NCBI GenBank assembly: GCA_964487915.1 | Contig: CAZASN010000001.1 | Coordinates: forward strand, 62,001-126,000 | Length of the DNA stretch: 64,000 nucleotides | Direction: 5' to 3' | DNA from: Proruminimicrobium sp964487915 | Lineage (GTDB): Bacteria > Elusimicrobiota > Endomicrobiia > Endomicrobiales > Endomicrobiaceae | Part shown: in pieces, positions 1 through 8,325 of the stretch | How the letters are laid out: each line of letters starts with the position of its first letter | Position numbering within the stretch: position 1 is the first letter of the stretch | Notes under the pieces: generated by a model | The model's input: only the letters and a program-made list of their open reading frames with translations | Told to the model about the DNA's origin: nothing | Database searches by the model: none | Position numbers and translations under genes: made by a program

Positions 1-193
1 AGTAACAAAAATAATGGCGTTCGGAGCATTTGTTGAAATATTGCCAGGCAAAGAAGGGCTCGTTCATATTTCAAAACTTGCCAAAGGACACGTTAAAAAA
101 GTTGAAGACGTAGTATCTGAAGGTGAAGAAATAGTCGTAAAAGTAGATGAAATTGACAAACAGGGTCGTATCAATTTAAGCAAAACTATATAA
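1..193 (+). CDS. pnp: polyribonucleotide nucleotidyltransferase, C-terminal end (partial)
   Basis: The window opens inside this gene. About 63 residues are visible from base 2 and end at TAA 191-193. They form an S1 RNA-binding domain with the pattern FGAFVEILPGKEGLVHIS followed by KVDEIDKQGRINLS, which is characteristic of the last domain of PNPase. PNPase degrades RNA 3'-5' by phosphorolysis in the degradosome. Ribosomal protein S1 and other S1 proteins share the fold, but the EILPGKEGLVHIS and GRINLS wording and the position at the extreme C-terminus favour Pnp. The N-terminal RNase PH and KH domains lie outside the window. Confidence 0.85.
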   Translation, partial: VTKIMAFGAFVEILPGKEGLVHISKLAKGHVKKVEDVVSEGEEIVVKVDEIDKQGRINLSKTI

Positions 194-206
194 TTGAGGA
201 ATCCGT

Positions 207-677
207 ATGCCAAGTCCAGAAAAAGACATAAAACTGCAGGAGCAGGTTAAATCTCTGTATGAGATTATGCAGGAAGAAAAAGTTGAAGAATTGGAAATAA
301 AATCTCCTGATTTGAAACTTCATATAAGAAGAAAAGGTCACAATGCGGTCCGTCATGTTATTCAAAATGCGGCAGCAAACGATTCCGCTTTTCAGCCTGA
401 GCAGACATTTGCGGAGCAAAAAAATCCCGTTATAACCGGATTTACAAAAAAGTCTCCGATTACGGGTATGTTTTACAGATCGCCGTCTCCGGCGTCTCCG
501 ATGTTTGTAAAAGAAGGGGATGTTGTTGATGCGGGTAAAACGCTTTGCATTGTTGAAGCTATGAAAGTTATGAATGAAATAAAAGCTACCGAAAAGATGA
601 AAATAGTAAATATTCTTGTTGAAAACGGGAAACCGGTTGAAAGAGACCAGGACTTGTTTATTATAGAGAAATTATAA
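207..677 (+). CDS. accB: acetyl-CoA carboxylase biotin carboxyl carrier protein
   Basis: 156 aa, the usual AccB length. It carries the biotin that is carboxylated by AccC and passes CO2 to the carboxyltransferase AccAD in the first step of fatty-acid synthesis. The C-terminal biotinyl domain (about residues 80-156) has the EAMKVMNEI motif, and K120 is the predicted biotinylated lysine. The N-terminal part is a charged helix followed by a linker, as in other AccBs. A GAGGA element lies before ATG 207, 13 nt after the pnp stop. Unusually, no accC follows; a small winged-helix gene and ftsK come next. A decarboxylase BCCP is possible but less likely, because the N-terminal LKLHIRR region is AccB-like. 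Confidence 0.9.
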   Translation: MPSPEKDIKLQEQVKSLYEIMQEEKVEELEIKSPDLKLHIRRKGHNAVRHVIQNAAANDSAFQPEQTFAEQKNPVITGFTKKSPITGMFYRSPSPASPMFVKEGDVVDAGKTLCIVEAMKVMNEIKATEKMKIVNILVENGKPVERDQDLFIIEKL

Positions 678-699
678 TTTTTAAGGAGTACGTCATAAC

Positions 700-906
700 A
701 TGGTGGATATTATAGGAAACGTCGCCGGTCAAATCTGGAGATATCTTGATTCTGTCGGCGGAGAGTCTACTCCGATACAAATAAAAGCGCAGCTCGGATT
801 GTCCAACACCATGCTTTATTTGGCGCTCGGATGGCTTTCAAGGGAAAACAAAGTCGCGATAATACCGCACGAATATACATATAAAATCAGTCTCATAAGA
901 GACTGA
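700..906 (+). CDS. small winged helix-turn-helix protein (DUF2582-like)
   Basis: 68 aa. The whole protein reads as one winged-helix domain: helix 1 (GQIWRYLDSVG), helices 2-3 (TPIQIKAQLGLSNTMLYLALGWL) and a beta wing (KVAIIPHEYTYKISL). This matches the small family annotated as winged helix-turn-helix DUF2582, often found in anaerobes and of unknown target. AAGGAG precedes ATG 700, and the gene sits 22 nt after accB, so the two are probably cotranscribed. The stop codon lies inside a 12-bp terminator-like hairpin. I infer a DNA-binding role from the fold only. Confidence 0.65.
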   Translation: MVDIIGNVAGQIWRYLDSVGGESTPIQIKAQLGLSNTMLYLALGWLSRENKVAIIPHEYTYKISLIRD

Positions 907-917
907 TTTTATTATTA
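883..917 (+). terminator. Rho-independent-type hairpin after accB/wHTH
   Basis: A perfect 12-bp stem, AAAATCAGTCTC (883-894) and GAGACTGATTTT (899-910), with an ATAA loop and an ATTATT tail. The TGA stop of the winged-helix gene (904-906) is inside the 3' arm. It probably ends the pnp-accB transcript before ftsK. Confidence 0.75.
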
Positions 918-1016
918 AGAGGTTAAATAGCAGGAAATTAAATAAAAAAGAAACAATAGAAATTTAACTTCTAAGTTTTCAACCTGCTAAACTTCCGTTG
1001 CTCTGAGGGTTAAGTT

Positions 1017-3143
1017 ATGGCAAGTTCAAAATCTCAAAACACAAACCGTTTATTGATGGGAACCGTATGCGCGTTCTTGTCATTTTTTTTGCTTTATTGT
1101 CTGGTTTCGGCAAAAAATACCGGAATGGCCGGTCAGGCGCTTTACAATATAATGATAAATCTGTTTGGAAACGGCGCTTACGTTATACCTCCTCTTTTTC
1201 TGTGGTTTGCAATATTGTATTTTCGTATTTCTCTTCAGTTAAGAACAAGGCTTGACCTTGCTTTTTCTGTTTTTACCGTCGTTTTATTTTCAGTTTTATT
1301 TGAATTGCTAAAAGTTTATTTCCGCGTAAACGGCGGCTGGACCGGCAGTGTTTTAGAGCCTTTTTTTACTAAATTTTTCGGGTTATATATTTCAATTTTG
1401 GTCATAATTCTTGTTCTGGTTTTTTTGATAACCAGAATTTTAAGGCTTTCAACAAGAAAGATGATAGCTTACTTCTGGTTTTCTCTTATTGAGGACATAA
1501 AAAACTGGAGAGCGGCAAGACTTGAAAAACAGAAAGAAAAAGCAAGAATAATTAAAAATGAAAAACCGAAAGAAATAAAAGAAGAGCCGCAGCAACAGCA
1601 AAAACCTAATATAGTTGATACGGAAATAATAGAAAAAAAACAAAAACCCGTCTTAGAACAAAAAGAACCGCCCAAAGAAAAAATAGACAGCAAAGGTTTT
1701 GCTTATAAACTTCCCGGTCTTGACCTTTTGAGAAGCGGCGGCGACGTAAACGTCGTATTAAGCGAAGAAGCTCTTCAGGAAAGGGCCGAAAGATTAAGAC
1801 AGACGCTTGCAGATTTTAATATAGAATGTTCCGTTAAAGATATTATTCCGGGTCCCGTAATTACGCGATATGACATTATTTTGGCGCCCGGCATAAAAAT
1901 ACAATCCGTTTTAAATTTATCGGACAATATTTCGCTTGCGATGAAAACGTCCGCGATAAGAATAGTTCCGGTTCCGGAAAAATCAGCCGTCGGAATAGAA
2001 ATTCCAAATCCAAAGTCATCACTCGTTTCTTTAAAGAGCATTCTTGAAACGGAAGAATTTATATCTTCAAAATCGCTTTTGACATTGGCTCTTGGAACGA
2101 CTACGGAAGGCAAAGGATACGTCGCCGATTTGGGCAAAATGCCTCATTTGCTTGTGGCCGGCGCGACAGGCTCGGGGAAATCCGTCGGTATACACAGCAT
2201 TATTTTATCAATTTTATATAAAGCAAGACCTGATGAAGTTAAATTTATGCTGATAGACCCGAAAAGAGTTGAAATGACGGTTTATCAGGATATTCCACAT
2301 TTATACGATCCGTGCTGTATGGCCGAAGACGCAAAAGTAATTACTCAGCCCAAAACCGCGGCCGCCGCTTTAAAAAGGCTTGTTTCAATAATGGAAGCAA
2401 GATATGAAAAATACGCAAAGCATGTAGTCAGAAACATAGACGATTTTAACAAAAAAATGTCTGAAACCGGCGAAGAGGAAAAAGATTATTTTATAGTAGT
2501 AATAATAGACGAGCTTGCCGATTTAATGCTTGTGGCGGCAAAAGAAATTGAAGATTCAATACAGCGTCTTGCGCAGATGGCCAGAGCCGTCGGTATTCAT
2601 TTAATACTTGCCACGCAGAGACCGTCAACAAACGTTATTACCGGCGTTATAAAAGCGAATTTCCCGGCAAGAATTGCATTTCAAACAACGTCAAATATAG
2701 ATTCAAGAGTCATACTTGACACAATAGGCGCCGAAGATTTAATAGGCAAGGGCGATATGCTGTTTTTAACTCCGTCGGAATCAAGACCGGTAAGGCTTCA
2801 GGGAGCTTTTGTATCAACAAAAGAGGCTTCAAATGTGGTAAAATTTATTTCGGAACAGGATTTTCCGAGAATATACGAGCCGATTATAGTTGAAACAAGC
2901 GCAAGCTCTGTCGCAACGATGGAAGATAAGGCCAATAAAGATTTAATACCGGCCTTAAAATTGATTTTGGAAAGAAGAAGAGTATCGCAGGATTTATTGA
3001 AAGCGAATTTCGGATCGTCGGCAAGGGCTACAAACATATTAAGCGTTTTGGAAATGAAAGAATTTATCTCAAAGCCGGAAGGCACCAACAGATGGGAAAT
3101 AAATTTTGCTAAAATAGAAGAATATATTTTGGCAAACCAATGA
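1017..3143 (+). CDS. ftsK: DNA translocase FtsK/SpoIIIE family
   Basis: 708 aa. This is a septum-anchored hexameric ATPase that pumps chromosome ends through the division site. The N-terminus has four hydrophobic segments (about residues 12-34, 47-67, 75-95 and 115-140), then a Lys/Glu/Gln-rich linker (about 165-225). The translocase motor has Walker A GATGSGKS at 382-389 and Walker B VVIIDELADLM around 498. The C-terminal gamma winged-helix (about 645-708, RRRVSQDLLKANFGSSARA...) would read KOPS-like polar sequences. It is shorter than E. coli FtsK because the linker is short, as in SpoIIIE. GAGGG precedes ATG 1017. It is followed directly by lolA, with overlapping or abutting codons. Confidence 0.95.
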   Translation: MASSKSQNTNRLLMGTVCAFLSFFLLYCLVSAKNTGMAGQALYNIMINLFGNGAYVIPPLFLWFAILYFRISLQLRTRLDLAFSVFTVVLFSVLFELLKVYFRVNGGWTGSVLEPFFTKFFGLYISILVIILVLVFLITRILRLSTRKMIAYFWFSLIEDIKNWRAARLEKQKEKARIIKNEKPKEIKEEPQQQQKPNIVDTEIIEKKQKPVLEQKEPPKEKIDSKGFAYKLPGLDLLRSGGDVNVVLSEEALQERAERLRQTLADFNIECSVKDIIPGPVITRYDIILAPGIKIQSVLNLSDNISLAMKTSAIRIVPVPEKSAVGIEIPNPKSSLVSLKSILETEEFISSKSLLTLALGTTTEGKGYVADLGKMPHLLVAGATGSGKSVGIHSIILSILYKARPDEVKFMLIDPKRVEMTVYQDIPHLYDPCCMAEDAKVITQPKTAAAALKRLVSIMEARYEKYAKHVVRNIDDFNKKMSETGEEEKDYFIVVIIDELADLMLVAAKEIEDSIQRLAQMARAVGIHLILATQRPSTNVITGVIKANFPARIAFQTTSNIDSRVILDTIGAEDLIGKGDMLFLTPSESRPVRLQGAFVSTKEASNVVKFISEQDFPRIYEPIIVETSASSVATMEDKANKDLIPALKLILERRRVSQDLLKANFGSSARATNILSVLEMKEFISKPEGTNRWEINFAKIEEYILANQ

Positions 3144-3151
3144 GGTATGTT

Positions 3152-3802
3152 ATGAAAAAAATATTTTTTGCGTTTTTGATCGGAATTTTTTCAGCCGGTT
3201 TTGTTTTTGCGCGCGAGGCAAGCCCGCTTGCCTCAAAAGTCGTTAAGTCTATGGAAGAAAAGGAAAATACGATCGTTGACGCGGGTCTTGAATATACGCA
3301 GACGATAACTTATTTTTCAACAGGCGAGAAACAGTCAAGCAGAGGCGAAATAAAAATGAAAGGTCAAAATATTTATATGTTTCAGCGGCTTCCAAAATAC
3401 AGATATGTTTATATTGACGGCAAAAAGATGATAACATACATTCCGGAAAACAAACAGGCTTTAGTTGACAAATGGAAAGATATCCTTGAAAACGACGTTG
3501 TTCTTGCAACCGCAATCAATTTCAGCAAAAATTATAAGCGTGATAAAAAAGAATATACCGTCAGCTTGATTTTGCAGACGGATCAGGAATACTGCCTTCT
3601 TGTTAAGTCGGTGGACGAAAAGCAAGACTGGAAATTATATTTAAATGTTGACGTAAAAACATTTTTGGTAAGCAGCGCCGTTTTTGAAAACGACAATTTT
3701 AAGTCGGAAGTTAAACTGTCAAATTATAAATTAAATACGGGATTAAGCGACGGAATTTTCCAGTTTAACTGTCCGAAAGACGTTGAAATAGTGGAATTAT
3801 AA
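3152..3802 (+). CDS. lolA: outer-membrane lipoprotein carrier protein LolA
   Basis: 216 aa from ATG 3152. An ATG at 3140 overlaps the ftsK stop, but the second start gives a clean signal peptide (MKKIFFAFLIGIFSAGFVFA) and has TGAGG at the right distance. LolA is the periplasmic chaperone that receives lipoproteins from LolCDE and hands them to the outer membrane. The mature chain has the LolA half-barrel pattern: QTITYFSTGEKQSSRGEIKMKG, then FQRLPKYRYVYIDGKK, and later SSAVFENDNFKSEVKLSNYKLN. It follows ftsK, a linkage also seen in proteobacteria. It implies that the organism has an outer membrane. Confidence 0.85.
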   Translation: MKKIFFAFLIGIFSAGFVFAREASPLASKVVKSMEEKENTIVDAGLEYTQTITYFSTGEKQSSRGEIKMKGQNIYMFQRLPKYRYVYIDGKKMITYIPENKQALVDKWKDILENDVVLATAINFSKNYKRDKKEYTVSLILQTDQEYCLLVKSVDEKQDWKLYLNVDVKTFLVSSAVFENDNFKSEVKLSNYKLNTGLSDGIFQFNCPKDVEIVEL

Positions 3803-3815
3803 AGGAACAACATTG

Positions 3816-4547
3816 ATGAAAGAGATCGGCGGAATTTTAAAACAGGCCAGAGAAAGCAAAAAGCTGTCAATCGGCGCAATTCATAAAAGCACAAAAATTA
3901 AGGAAGCTTATATCACCGCTTTGGAAAATGACGACGTTAAAGCGTTCCCGGCGGAGCTTTACTATAAAAATTTTTTAAAAAATTACGCAAAATTTCTTGA
4001 TTTAAAAGCCGGCGAACTGCTTGAAAAGTACGAATCCGCAAAAAAAGAAGAGCATAAAAATGAAATTAAAGAACAGATAAAAAGTACGGCTATAAACCAA
4101 AAACAGCAAAAAAAACTGATAATTACTCTGGTTTTTGCGGCCGTTATGTGCGCCGCTCTTATCGTATTTGAATTTTTGTTAAAACAGAATAATGCTCCGT
4201 CGGTTGAATATATTGAAGACGTGAAAATTTCATCTGCCGCTGCGGTTGCGCCAAAGCCGGACATTCCGGCCGAACCGCAGAAACAAAAGCTGTCCGTAGA
4301 TGCGGCCGGAAGCACGTGGATAAGTATAGAAGCGGATAATAAAAAAGTATTTGAAGGCATTGTAAACAAAGGCGAAAATAAAACATTTTCGGCGGATAAT
4401 AGTTTTACCGTAAAAATCGGCAATGTTTTAAACGCCGCCGTCTATTTCAACGATAAAAAAGTTGACATAACCTCCGGTGCAAGTAAAAATAAAGTTAACA
4501 GCATAATTTTAAAGAAAGCAGAAGAAAACGCCATTGAGAAACCGTAA
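3816..4547 (+). CDS. rodZ: RodZ-like cytoskeletal/HTH membrane protein
   Basis: 243 aa from ATG 3816; a TTG sits just upstream at 3813, and AAAGGAAC lies before it. The N-terminus is an HTH_25 domain (about 1-70: GGILKQARESKKLSIGAIHKSTKIKEAYITALE). It is followed by a basic linker, a single membrane span (about 94-117) and a periplasmic DUF4115-type beta domain (WISIEADNKKVFEGIVNKGE...). RodZ links MreB filaments to the peptidoglycan elongation machinery. It overlaps the start of rimO by 14 nt, so the two are translationally coupled. Confidence 0.85.
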   Translation: MKEIGGILKQARESKKLSIGAIHKSTKIKEAYITALENDDVKAFPAELYYKNFLKNYAKFLDLKAGELLEKYESAKKEEHKNEIKEQIKSTAINQKQQKKLIITLVFAAVMCAALIVFEFLLKQNNAPSVEYIEDVKISSAAAVAPKPDIPAEPQKQKLSVDAAGSTWISIEADNKKVFEGIVNKGENKTFSADNSFTVKIGNVLNAAVYFNDKKVDITSGASKNKVNSIILKKAEENAIEKP

Positions 4548-5847
4548 AGTTTCAATCATCACATTAGGCTGTTCCAAAAATACCGTAGAGTCCGAATCTG
4601 TCGCGGGCCTTTTCATTAAAAACGGTTTTGAACTTACAAATAACATTCTTGAAAGCGGCGTGATAGTAATCCACACATGCGCTTTTATACACGACGCCCA
4701 GCTTGAATCGGAAAACTGCATTAAATACGCAGGCGGCATTAAGGCAAAAAAGAAAGAGTTGAAAATTTACGTTTCAGGATGTCTGCCTCAGCTTGTAAAA
4801 GACGATTTATTAAAAAAATATCCTTTTATTGACGGATATGTCGGAACCGGTAATTTTGAGAATATAGTTAAACTTATACAAAAGGACGTTTTTTTTGCCC
4901 AAACCGAAACTGCCGGCGGCATGAACGATTCAAGAAGAAGAGTTCTCTCAAGCAGTCTGCCGTCAACATATATTAAAATAGCCGAAGGCTGCGGCCACGG
5001 ATGCAGTTTTTGCATTATTCCTAAACTAAGAGGCAAGTACCGCAGCAGGAGCATAAATTCAATAGTAAATGAAGCAAAAGCTCTTGCCGGCTGCGGAATA
5101 AAAGAAATAAATATTATCGCCCAGGACACGACAAGTTACGGGGTTGATATTTACGGAAAATTTTATTTATATAAGTTAATGGATAATCTTTCCAAAATCA
5201 AAGATTTAAAATGGATAAGGCTTCTTTACGCCTATCCTTCGGGCGTCAACAGAAAATTATTGGATGTTATAAGCCAAAGAGATAATATATGCAAGTATAT
5301 TGATATCCCCATCCAGCATATTTCAAAAAAAGTTTTAAAAAATATGGCAAGACCTTTAAATACGAGAGAAGTCGTTGAAAATATAAAAAAACGATATCCC
5401 GGCATTGTTTTAAGAACGTCTGTTATTACGGGTTTCCCTTCCGAAACGGAAAGCGATTTTAAAAAACTTGCGGATTTTATAAAAGAAAACCATTTTGAGC
5501 ATGTCGGAGTATTCGGCTATAGCGACCAGAAAGACGCAAAATCTTATACAATGAAAAATAAGATAAACGGCGCATTAATTGAAAAAAGAAAACAGACAAT
5601 AGCTTCGCTGCAGTTTGAAAACGTTTTAAAAAACAATAAAAATAAAATCGGAAAAACTTTTGAAGTTTTAATTGAAAACATAAACGGCAAAAAGGCGGCA
5701 GGCCGGGCGAATTTCCAGGCTCCGGAAATTGACAATAACTTTATTTTTGATTTAAAATCAAATAATATAAAAACCGGAGAATTTAAAAAAATAATTGTTT
5801 CCGGCGTTAAAGATTATGATATAATAGGAAAATTAGAAGCAAAGTAA
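4534..5847 (+). CDS. rimO: ribosomal protein S12 methylthiotransferase RimO
   Basis: 437 aa. This radical-SAM enzyme adds a methylthio group to an aspartate of ribosomal protein S12. The N-terminal UPF0004 domain begins with ITLGCSKNTVESE, the LGCSKN form typical of RimO rather than MiaB, with further Cys in HTCAF and SGCLP. The radical-SAM triad is C153, C157 and C160 (GCGHGCSFC), followed by RGKYRSR. A TRAM-like C-terminus is present (about 370-437). The start is TTG 4534 within the end of rodZ; no in-frame ATG precedes the conserved LGCSKN. Confidence 0.93.
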   Translation: MRNRKVSIITLGCSKNTVESESVAGLFIKNGFELTNNILESGVIVIHTCAFIHDAQLESENCIKYAGGIKAKKKELKIYVSGCLPQLVKDDLLKKYPFIDGYVGTGNFENIVKLIQKDVFFAQTETAGGMNDSRRRVLSSSLPSTYIKIAEGCGHGCSFCIIPKLRGKYRSRSINSIVNEAKALAGCGIKEINIIAQDTTSYGVDIYGKFYLYKLMDNLSKIKDLKWIRLLYAYPSGVNRKLLDVISQRDNICKYIDIPIQHISKKVLKNMARPLNTREVVENIKKRYPGIVLRTSVITGFPSETESDFKKLADFIKENHFEHVGVFGYSDQKDAKSYTMKNKINGALIEKRKQTIASLQFENVLKNNKNKIGKTFEVLIENINGKKAAGRANFQAPEIDNNFIFDLKSNNIKTGEFKKIIVSGVKDYDIIGKLEAK

Positions 5848-5876
5848 ATATAAATATTAAAAGGTTTAAATTTGTT

Positions 5877-6503
5877 ATGAATTTGGCGAACAGACTTACG
5901 TTATTGAGAGTTATTCTTGTTCCGGTATTTGTTGTATTTATGGCGATAGATACTTTTTGGACGAGTATTTTTGCTTTGCTGATTTTTATCGGCGCTTCAA
6001 TTACCGATTATTATGACGGCGTTATAGCAAGACAGCAGAATACGATAACGACTTTCGGTATTTTTCTTGATCCGCTTGCGGATAAACTTTTGGTGACGTC
6101 GGCTTTCGTTTCTTTTGTCGCTATCCCCGAATTGCGAATTCCGGCGTGGATGGTGATAACGATAATCGCAAGAGAATTTATTATAACAGGGCTCAGGTCG
6201 CTGGGGGCTTCAAAAAACGTCATTATTCCGGCAAGCATATTCGGAAAATTTAAAACAACTTCGCAGATAACGGCGATAATAACCATACTGGTGATTTTGG
6301 TTGCTGAAGCCGGAGCGGCTAAGTTTTTAAAAATAACGCAGTATGATTTGTTAGAGATGACCGGCGGATGGCAGTATATTTTAGGATGGCTGCTGATAAA
6401 TCTTCCTTACTGGCTGATGTTTGTAGTTACGATTTTAACCGTTTATTCCGGAATAAATTATATTTTACAGCATAAGGATGTTTTCAGGGACAGCCAGAAA
6501 TGA
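5877..6503 (+). CDS. pgsA: CDP-diacylglycerol-glycerol-3-phosphate 3-phosphatidyltransferase
   Basis: 208 aa integral membrane enzyme of phosphatidylglycerol synthesis. It has the CDP-alcohol phosphotransferase signature D-x2-D-G-x2-A-R-...-G-x3-D-x3-D, seen as DYYDGVIAR and then GIFLDPLADKLL. The N-terminus NLANRLTLLRVILVPVFV is typical of PgsA. Several hydrophobic segments fit the six-helix fold. It follows rimO by 29 nt and overlaps the next gene by 4 nt (ATGA), so this is an operon. Confidence 0.92.
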   Translation: MNLANRLTLLRVILVPVFVVFMAIDTFWTSIFALLIFIGASITDYYDGVIARQQNTITTFGIFLDPLADKLLVTSAFVSFVAIPELRIPAWMVITIIAREFIITGLRSLGASKNVIIPASIFGKFKTTSQITAIITILVILVAEAGAAKFLKITQYDLLEMTGGWQYILGWLLINLPYWLMFVVTILTVYSGINYILQHKDVFRDSQK

Positions 6504-7126
6504 TTATTCTAAAAACAGCTCATATCGTTTCAATGGGAGTTATAGAAACTAATTGTTTTTTGCTCTATAATGAATTTACGAAAGGATGCATAATTATAGA
6601 CGCCGGCGAAGACGCGCAGGCAGTTATTGACAAAATTACCACGCTTGATTTAAGACCCGAGCTTTTAATAAATACTCACGGACATTTTGACCATATAGCT
6701 GCAGATGACATAATAAGAGAAAAATACAAAATTCCTCTTGCCATACACGAACTTGACGTCCCGTTGCTGTGCGACTCTTACAAAAATGCTTCCGTTATGA
6801 CCGACCGCGACGTGAAAATAAAAAACGCCGAAATTCTGCTTCAGGAAAAAGAATATGAATCCAGCTTTTGCAAATATTCAATAATACATACTCCGGGTCA
6901 TACTCTCGGTTCGGTATGTATCGCCGCAGGCAAATGGCTCTTTTCAGGAGATACGCTGTTTACAGGCTCAATAGGCAGAACCGATTTTCCTACCGGCAGC
7001 ATGTCAATGATGAAGAACTCGCTGGAAAAAATAAAAAAATTAGATAAAGATCTGGAAGTTTTTACGGGACACGGAACTTTTACGACAATAGGCAATGAAA
7101 TTGCCAAAAATATATATTTGAGATAG
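6500..7126 (+). CDS. MBL-fold metallo-hydrolase (glyoxalase II-like)
   Basis: 208 aa. A metallo-beta-lactamase fold hydrolase with the metal motif H60-x-H62-x-D64-H65 (THGHFDH). Further conserved positions include the HTPGHT histidine, the FSGDTLF aspartate and the C-terminal TGHGTFTT histidine. These are the ligands of a binuclear site as in glyoxalase II-type thioesterases. The family covers many substrates and nothing here fixes the substrate. ATG 6500 overlaps the pgsA stop. No HAGH C-terminal substrate domain is present. Confidence 0.85.
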   Translation: MIILKTAHIVSMGVIETNCFLLYNEFTKGCIIIDAGEDAQAVIDKITTLDLRPELLINTHGHFDHIAADDIIREKYKIPLAIHELDVPLLCDSYKNASVMTDRDVKIKNAEILLQEKEYESSFCKYSIIHTPGHTLGSVCIAAGKWLFSGDTLFTGSIGRTDFPTGSMSMMKNSLEKIKKLDKDLEVFTGHGTFTTIGNEIAKNIYLR

Positions 7127-7185
7127 ACTTACGATAGGCTTAACCGGTTATTTTAAAAATCAACAAAAACATACAGGGTTTTTAT

Positions 7186-8061
7186 ATGGCAAATGAAAAG
7201 CTTGAAGATTTTATCGGTTATATACTGATAGAAAAAGGTTTGTCAAAAAATACGGCTCTTTCCTATAAGAGCGATTTGCGTATATTTTTACAATATTTGC
7301 AGAATAAAAACATTCCGCCCGAAAATCTTACCCACGAAGAAATAACGAATTTTTTATGGTATCTTAAAACTGATAAAAAACTCAAAGCAAGAAGTATATA
7401 CCGTATGATTGAATCAGTCAGGCAGTATTATAAATTTTTAATTTCCGAAGATATTATAAAAACCGATCCCACCGTATATTTGACGGTTCCTAAAATACCC
7501 GTAAATCTTCCGGATGTTTTAAATAAGCAGGAAGTTGACAAATTGCTCAATTCCGTCAATGATTCGGATGACTTATCGGTGAGAAACAGGGCTATGCTTG
7601 AATTATTGTACGCGACGGGTTTAAGAGTTTCGGAACTTATAAATCTTAAATTTTCCGATATAAACATAAATGAAAAATTCATAAGGATTATGGGCAAAGG
7701 CAAAAAAGAAAGGCTTATTCCGTTCGGCGAAACGGCGAAACAATATATTAAAAGATACTTGAAAATCAGAAAAGATAAAAATACCGAAACGGTTTTTTTA
7801 ACAAGACTGGGAAAAGGGATTTCAAGAGTTGAATTTTGGCGCCAGTTAAAAAATGCAGCTGTTAAAGCAGGTTTAGTCCAAAAAGTAAAACCGCATACTT
7901 TAAGGCATTCGTTTGCCACGCATCTATTGGCGGCAGGCGCTGATATAAGATTTGTTCAGGAAATGCTTGGACACAGTTCAATATCAACTACGCAGATATA
8001 TACGCATGTTTCAAAAGAATACCTCAAGGAACAACATACGAAATATCATCCCCGCAGTTAA
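7186..8061 (+). CDS. xerD: tyrosine recombinase XerD/XerC
   Basis: 291 aa, the normal Xer length. The N-terminal SAM-like core-binding domain (about 1-85) is followed by the catalytic domain. That domain has the Arg of ATGLRVSEL, the Lys in GKGKKERLIP, HTLRHSFATHLL (His and Arg), LGHSS (His) and the nucleophile Tyr in TTQIYTHV. Xer recombinases resolve chromosome dimers at dif near the terminus with FtsK, which lies about 4 kb upstream. XerC and XerD cannot be separated safely by eye; a single-Xer system is possible. No dif site was found here. Confidence 0.88.
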   Translation: MANEKLEDFIGYILIEKGLSKNTALSYKSDLRIFLQYLQNKNIPPENLTHEEITNFLWYLKTDKKLKARSIYRMIESVRQYYKFLISEDIIKTDPTVYLTVPKIPVNLPDVLNKQEVDKLLNSVNDSDDLSVRNRAMLELLYATGLRVSELINLKFSDININEKFIRIMGKGKKERLIPFGETAKQYIKRYLKIRKDKNTETVFLTRLGKGISRVEFWRQLKNAAVKAGLVQKVKPHTLRHSFATHLLAAGADIRFVQEMLGHSSISTTQIYTHVSKEYLKEQHTKYHPRS

Positions 8062-8087
8062 TTTATATCGGCTTCAAATTTTCGCCT

Positions 8088-8178
8088 GCAATTTTGTATT
8101 TTCAAAACTCATTTACCATCCGCTTCGCTTCCATTTATGTAAACTTCGTTTTGAAAATACTTCATTTCGGCAGAAACT
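8088..8178 (-). repeat. palindromic intergenic repeat, copy C
   Basis: Lies between the convergent xerD and M23 genes. Perfect 13-bp arms GTATTTTCAAAAC (8096-8108) and GTTTTGAAAATAC (8148-8160) enclose an inner TTTAC...GTAAA pair. The element is flanked by CAATTTTG on one side and TTCATTTCGGCAGAAACTTT on the other. It has the same scaffold as copies at 11537 and 27267 but different arm sequence. The rest of the gap (8179-8325) shows no gene. Confidence 0.75.
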
Positions 8179-8325
8179 TTGAAGTCTCTTACGGCAATTT
8201 TTACACCGCGGCTTGAAATTGTTTCACTTCGCACCAAACTATAAAACCTAAAAAGACCACGGCAAAAGATTTTTGTCGGGAATTTTGTTGTTGCTAGGCT
8301 TCCAAACTTCCAAGCTGCCAAGCTT

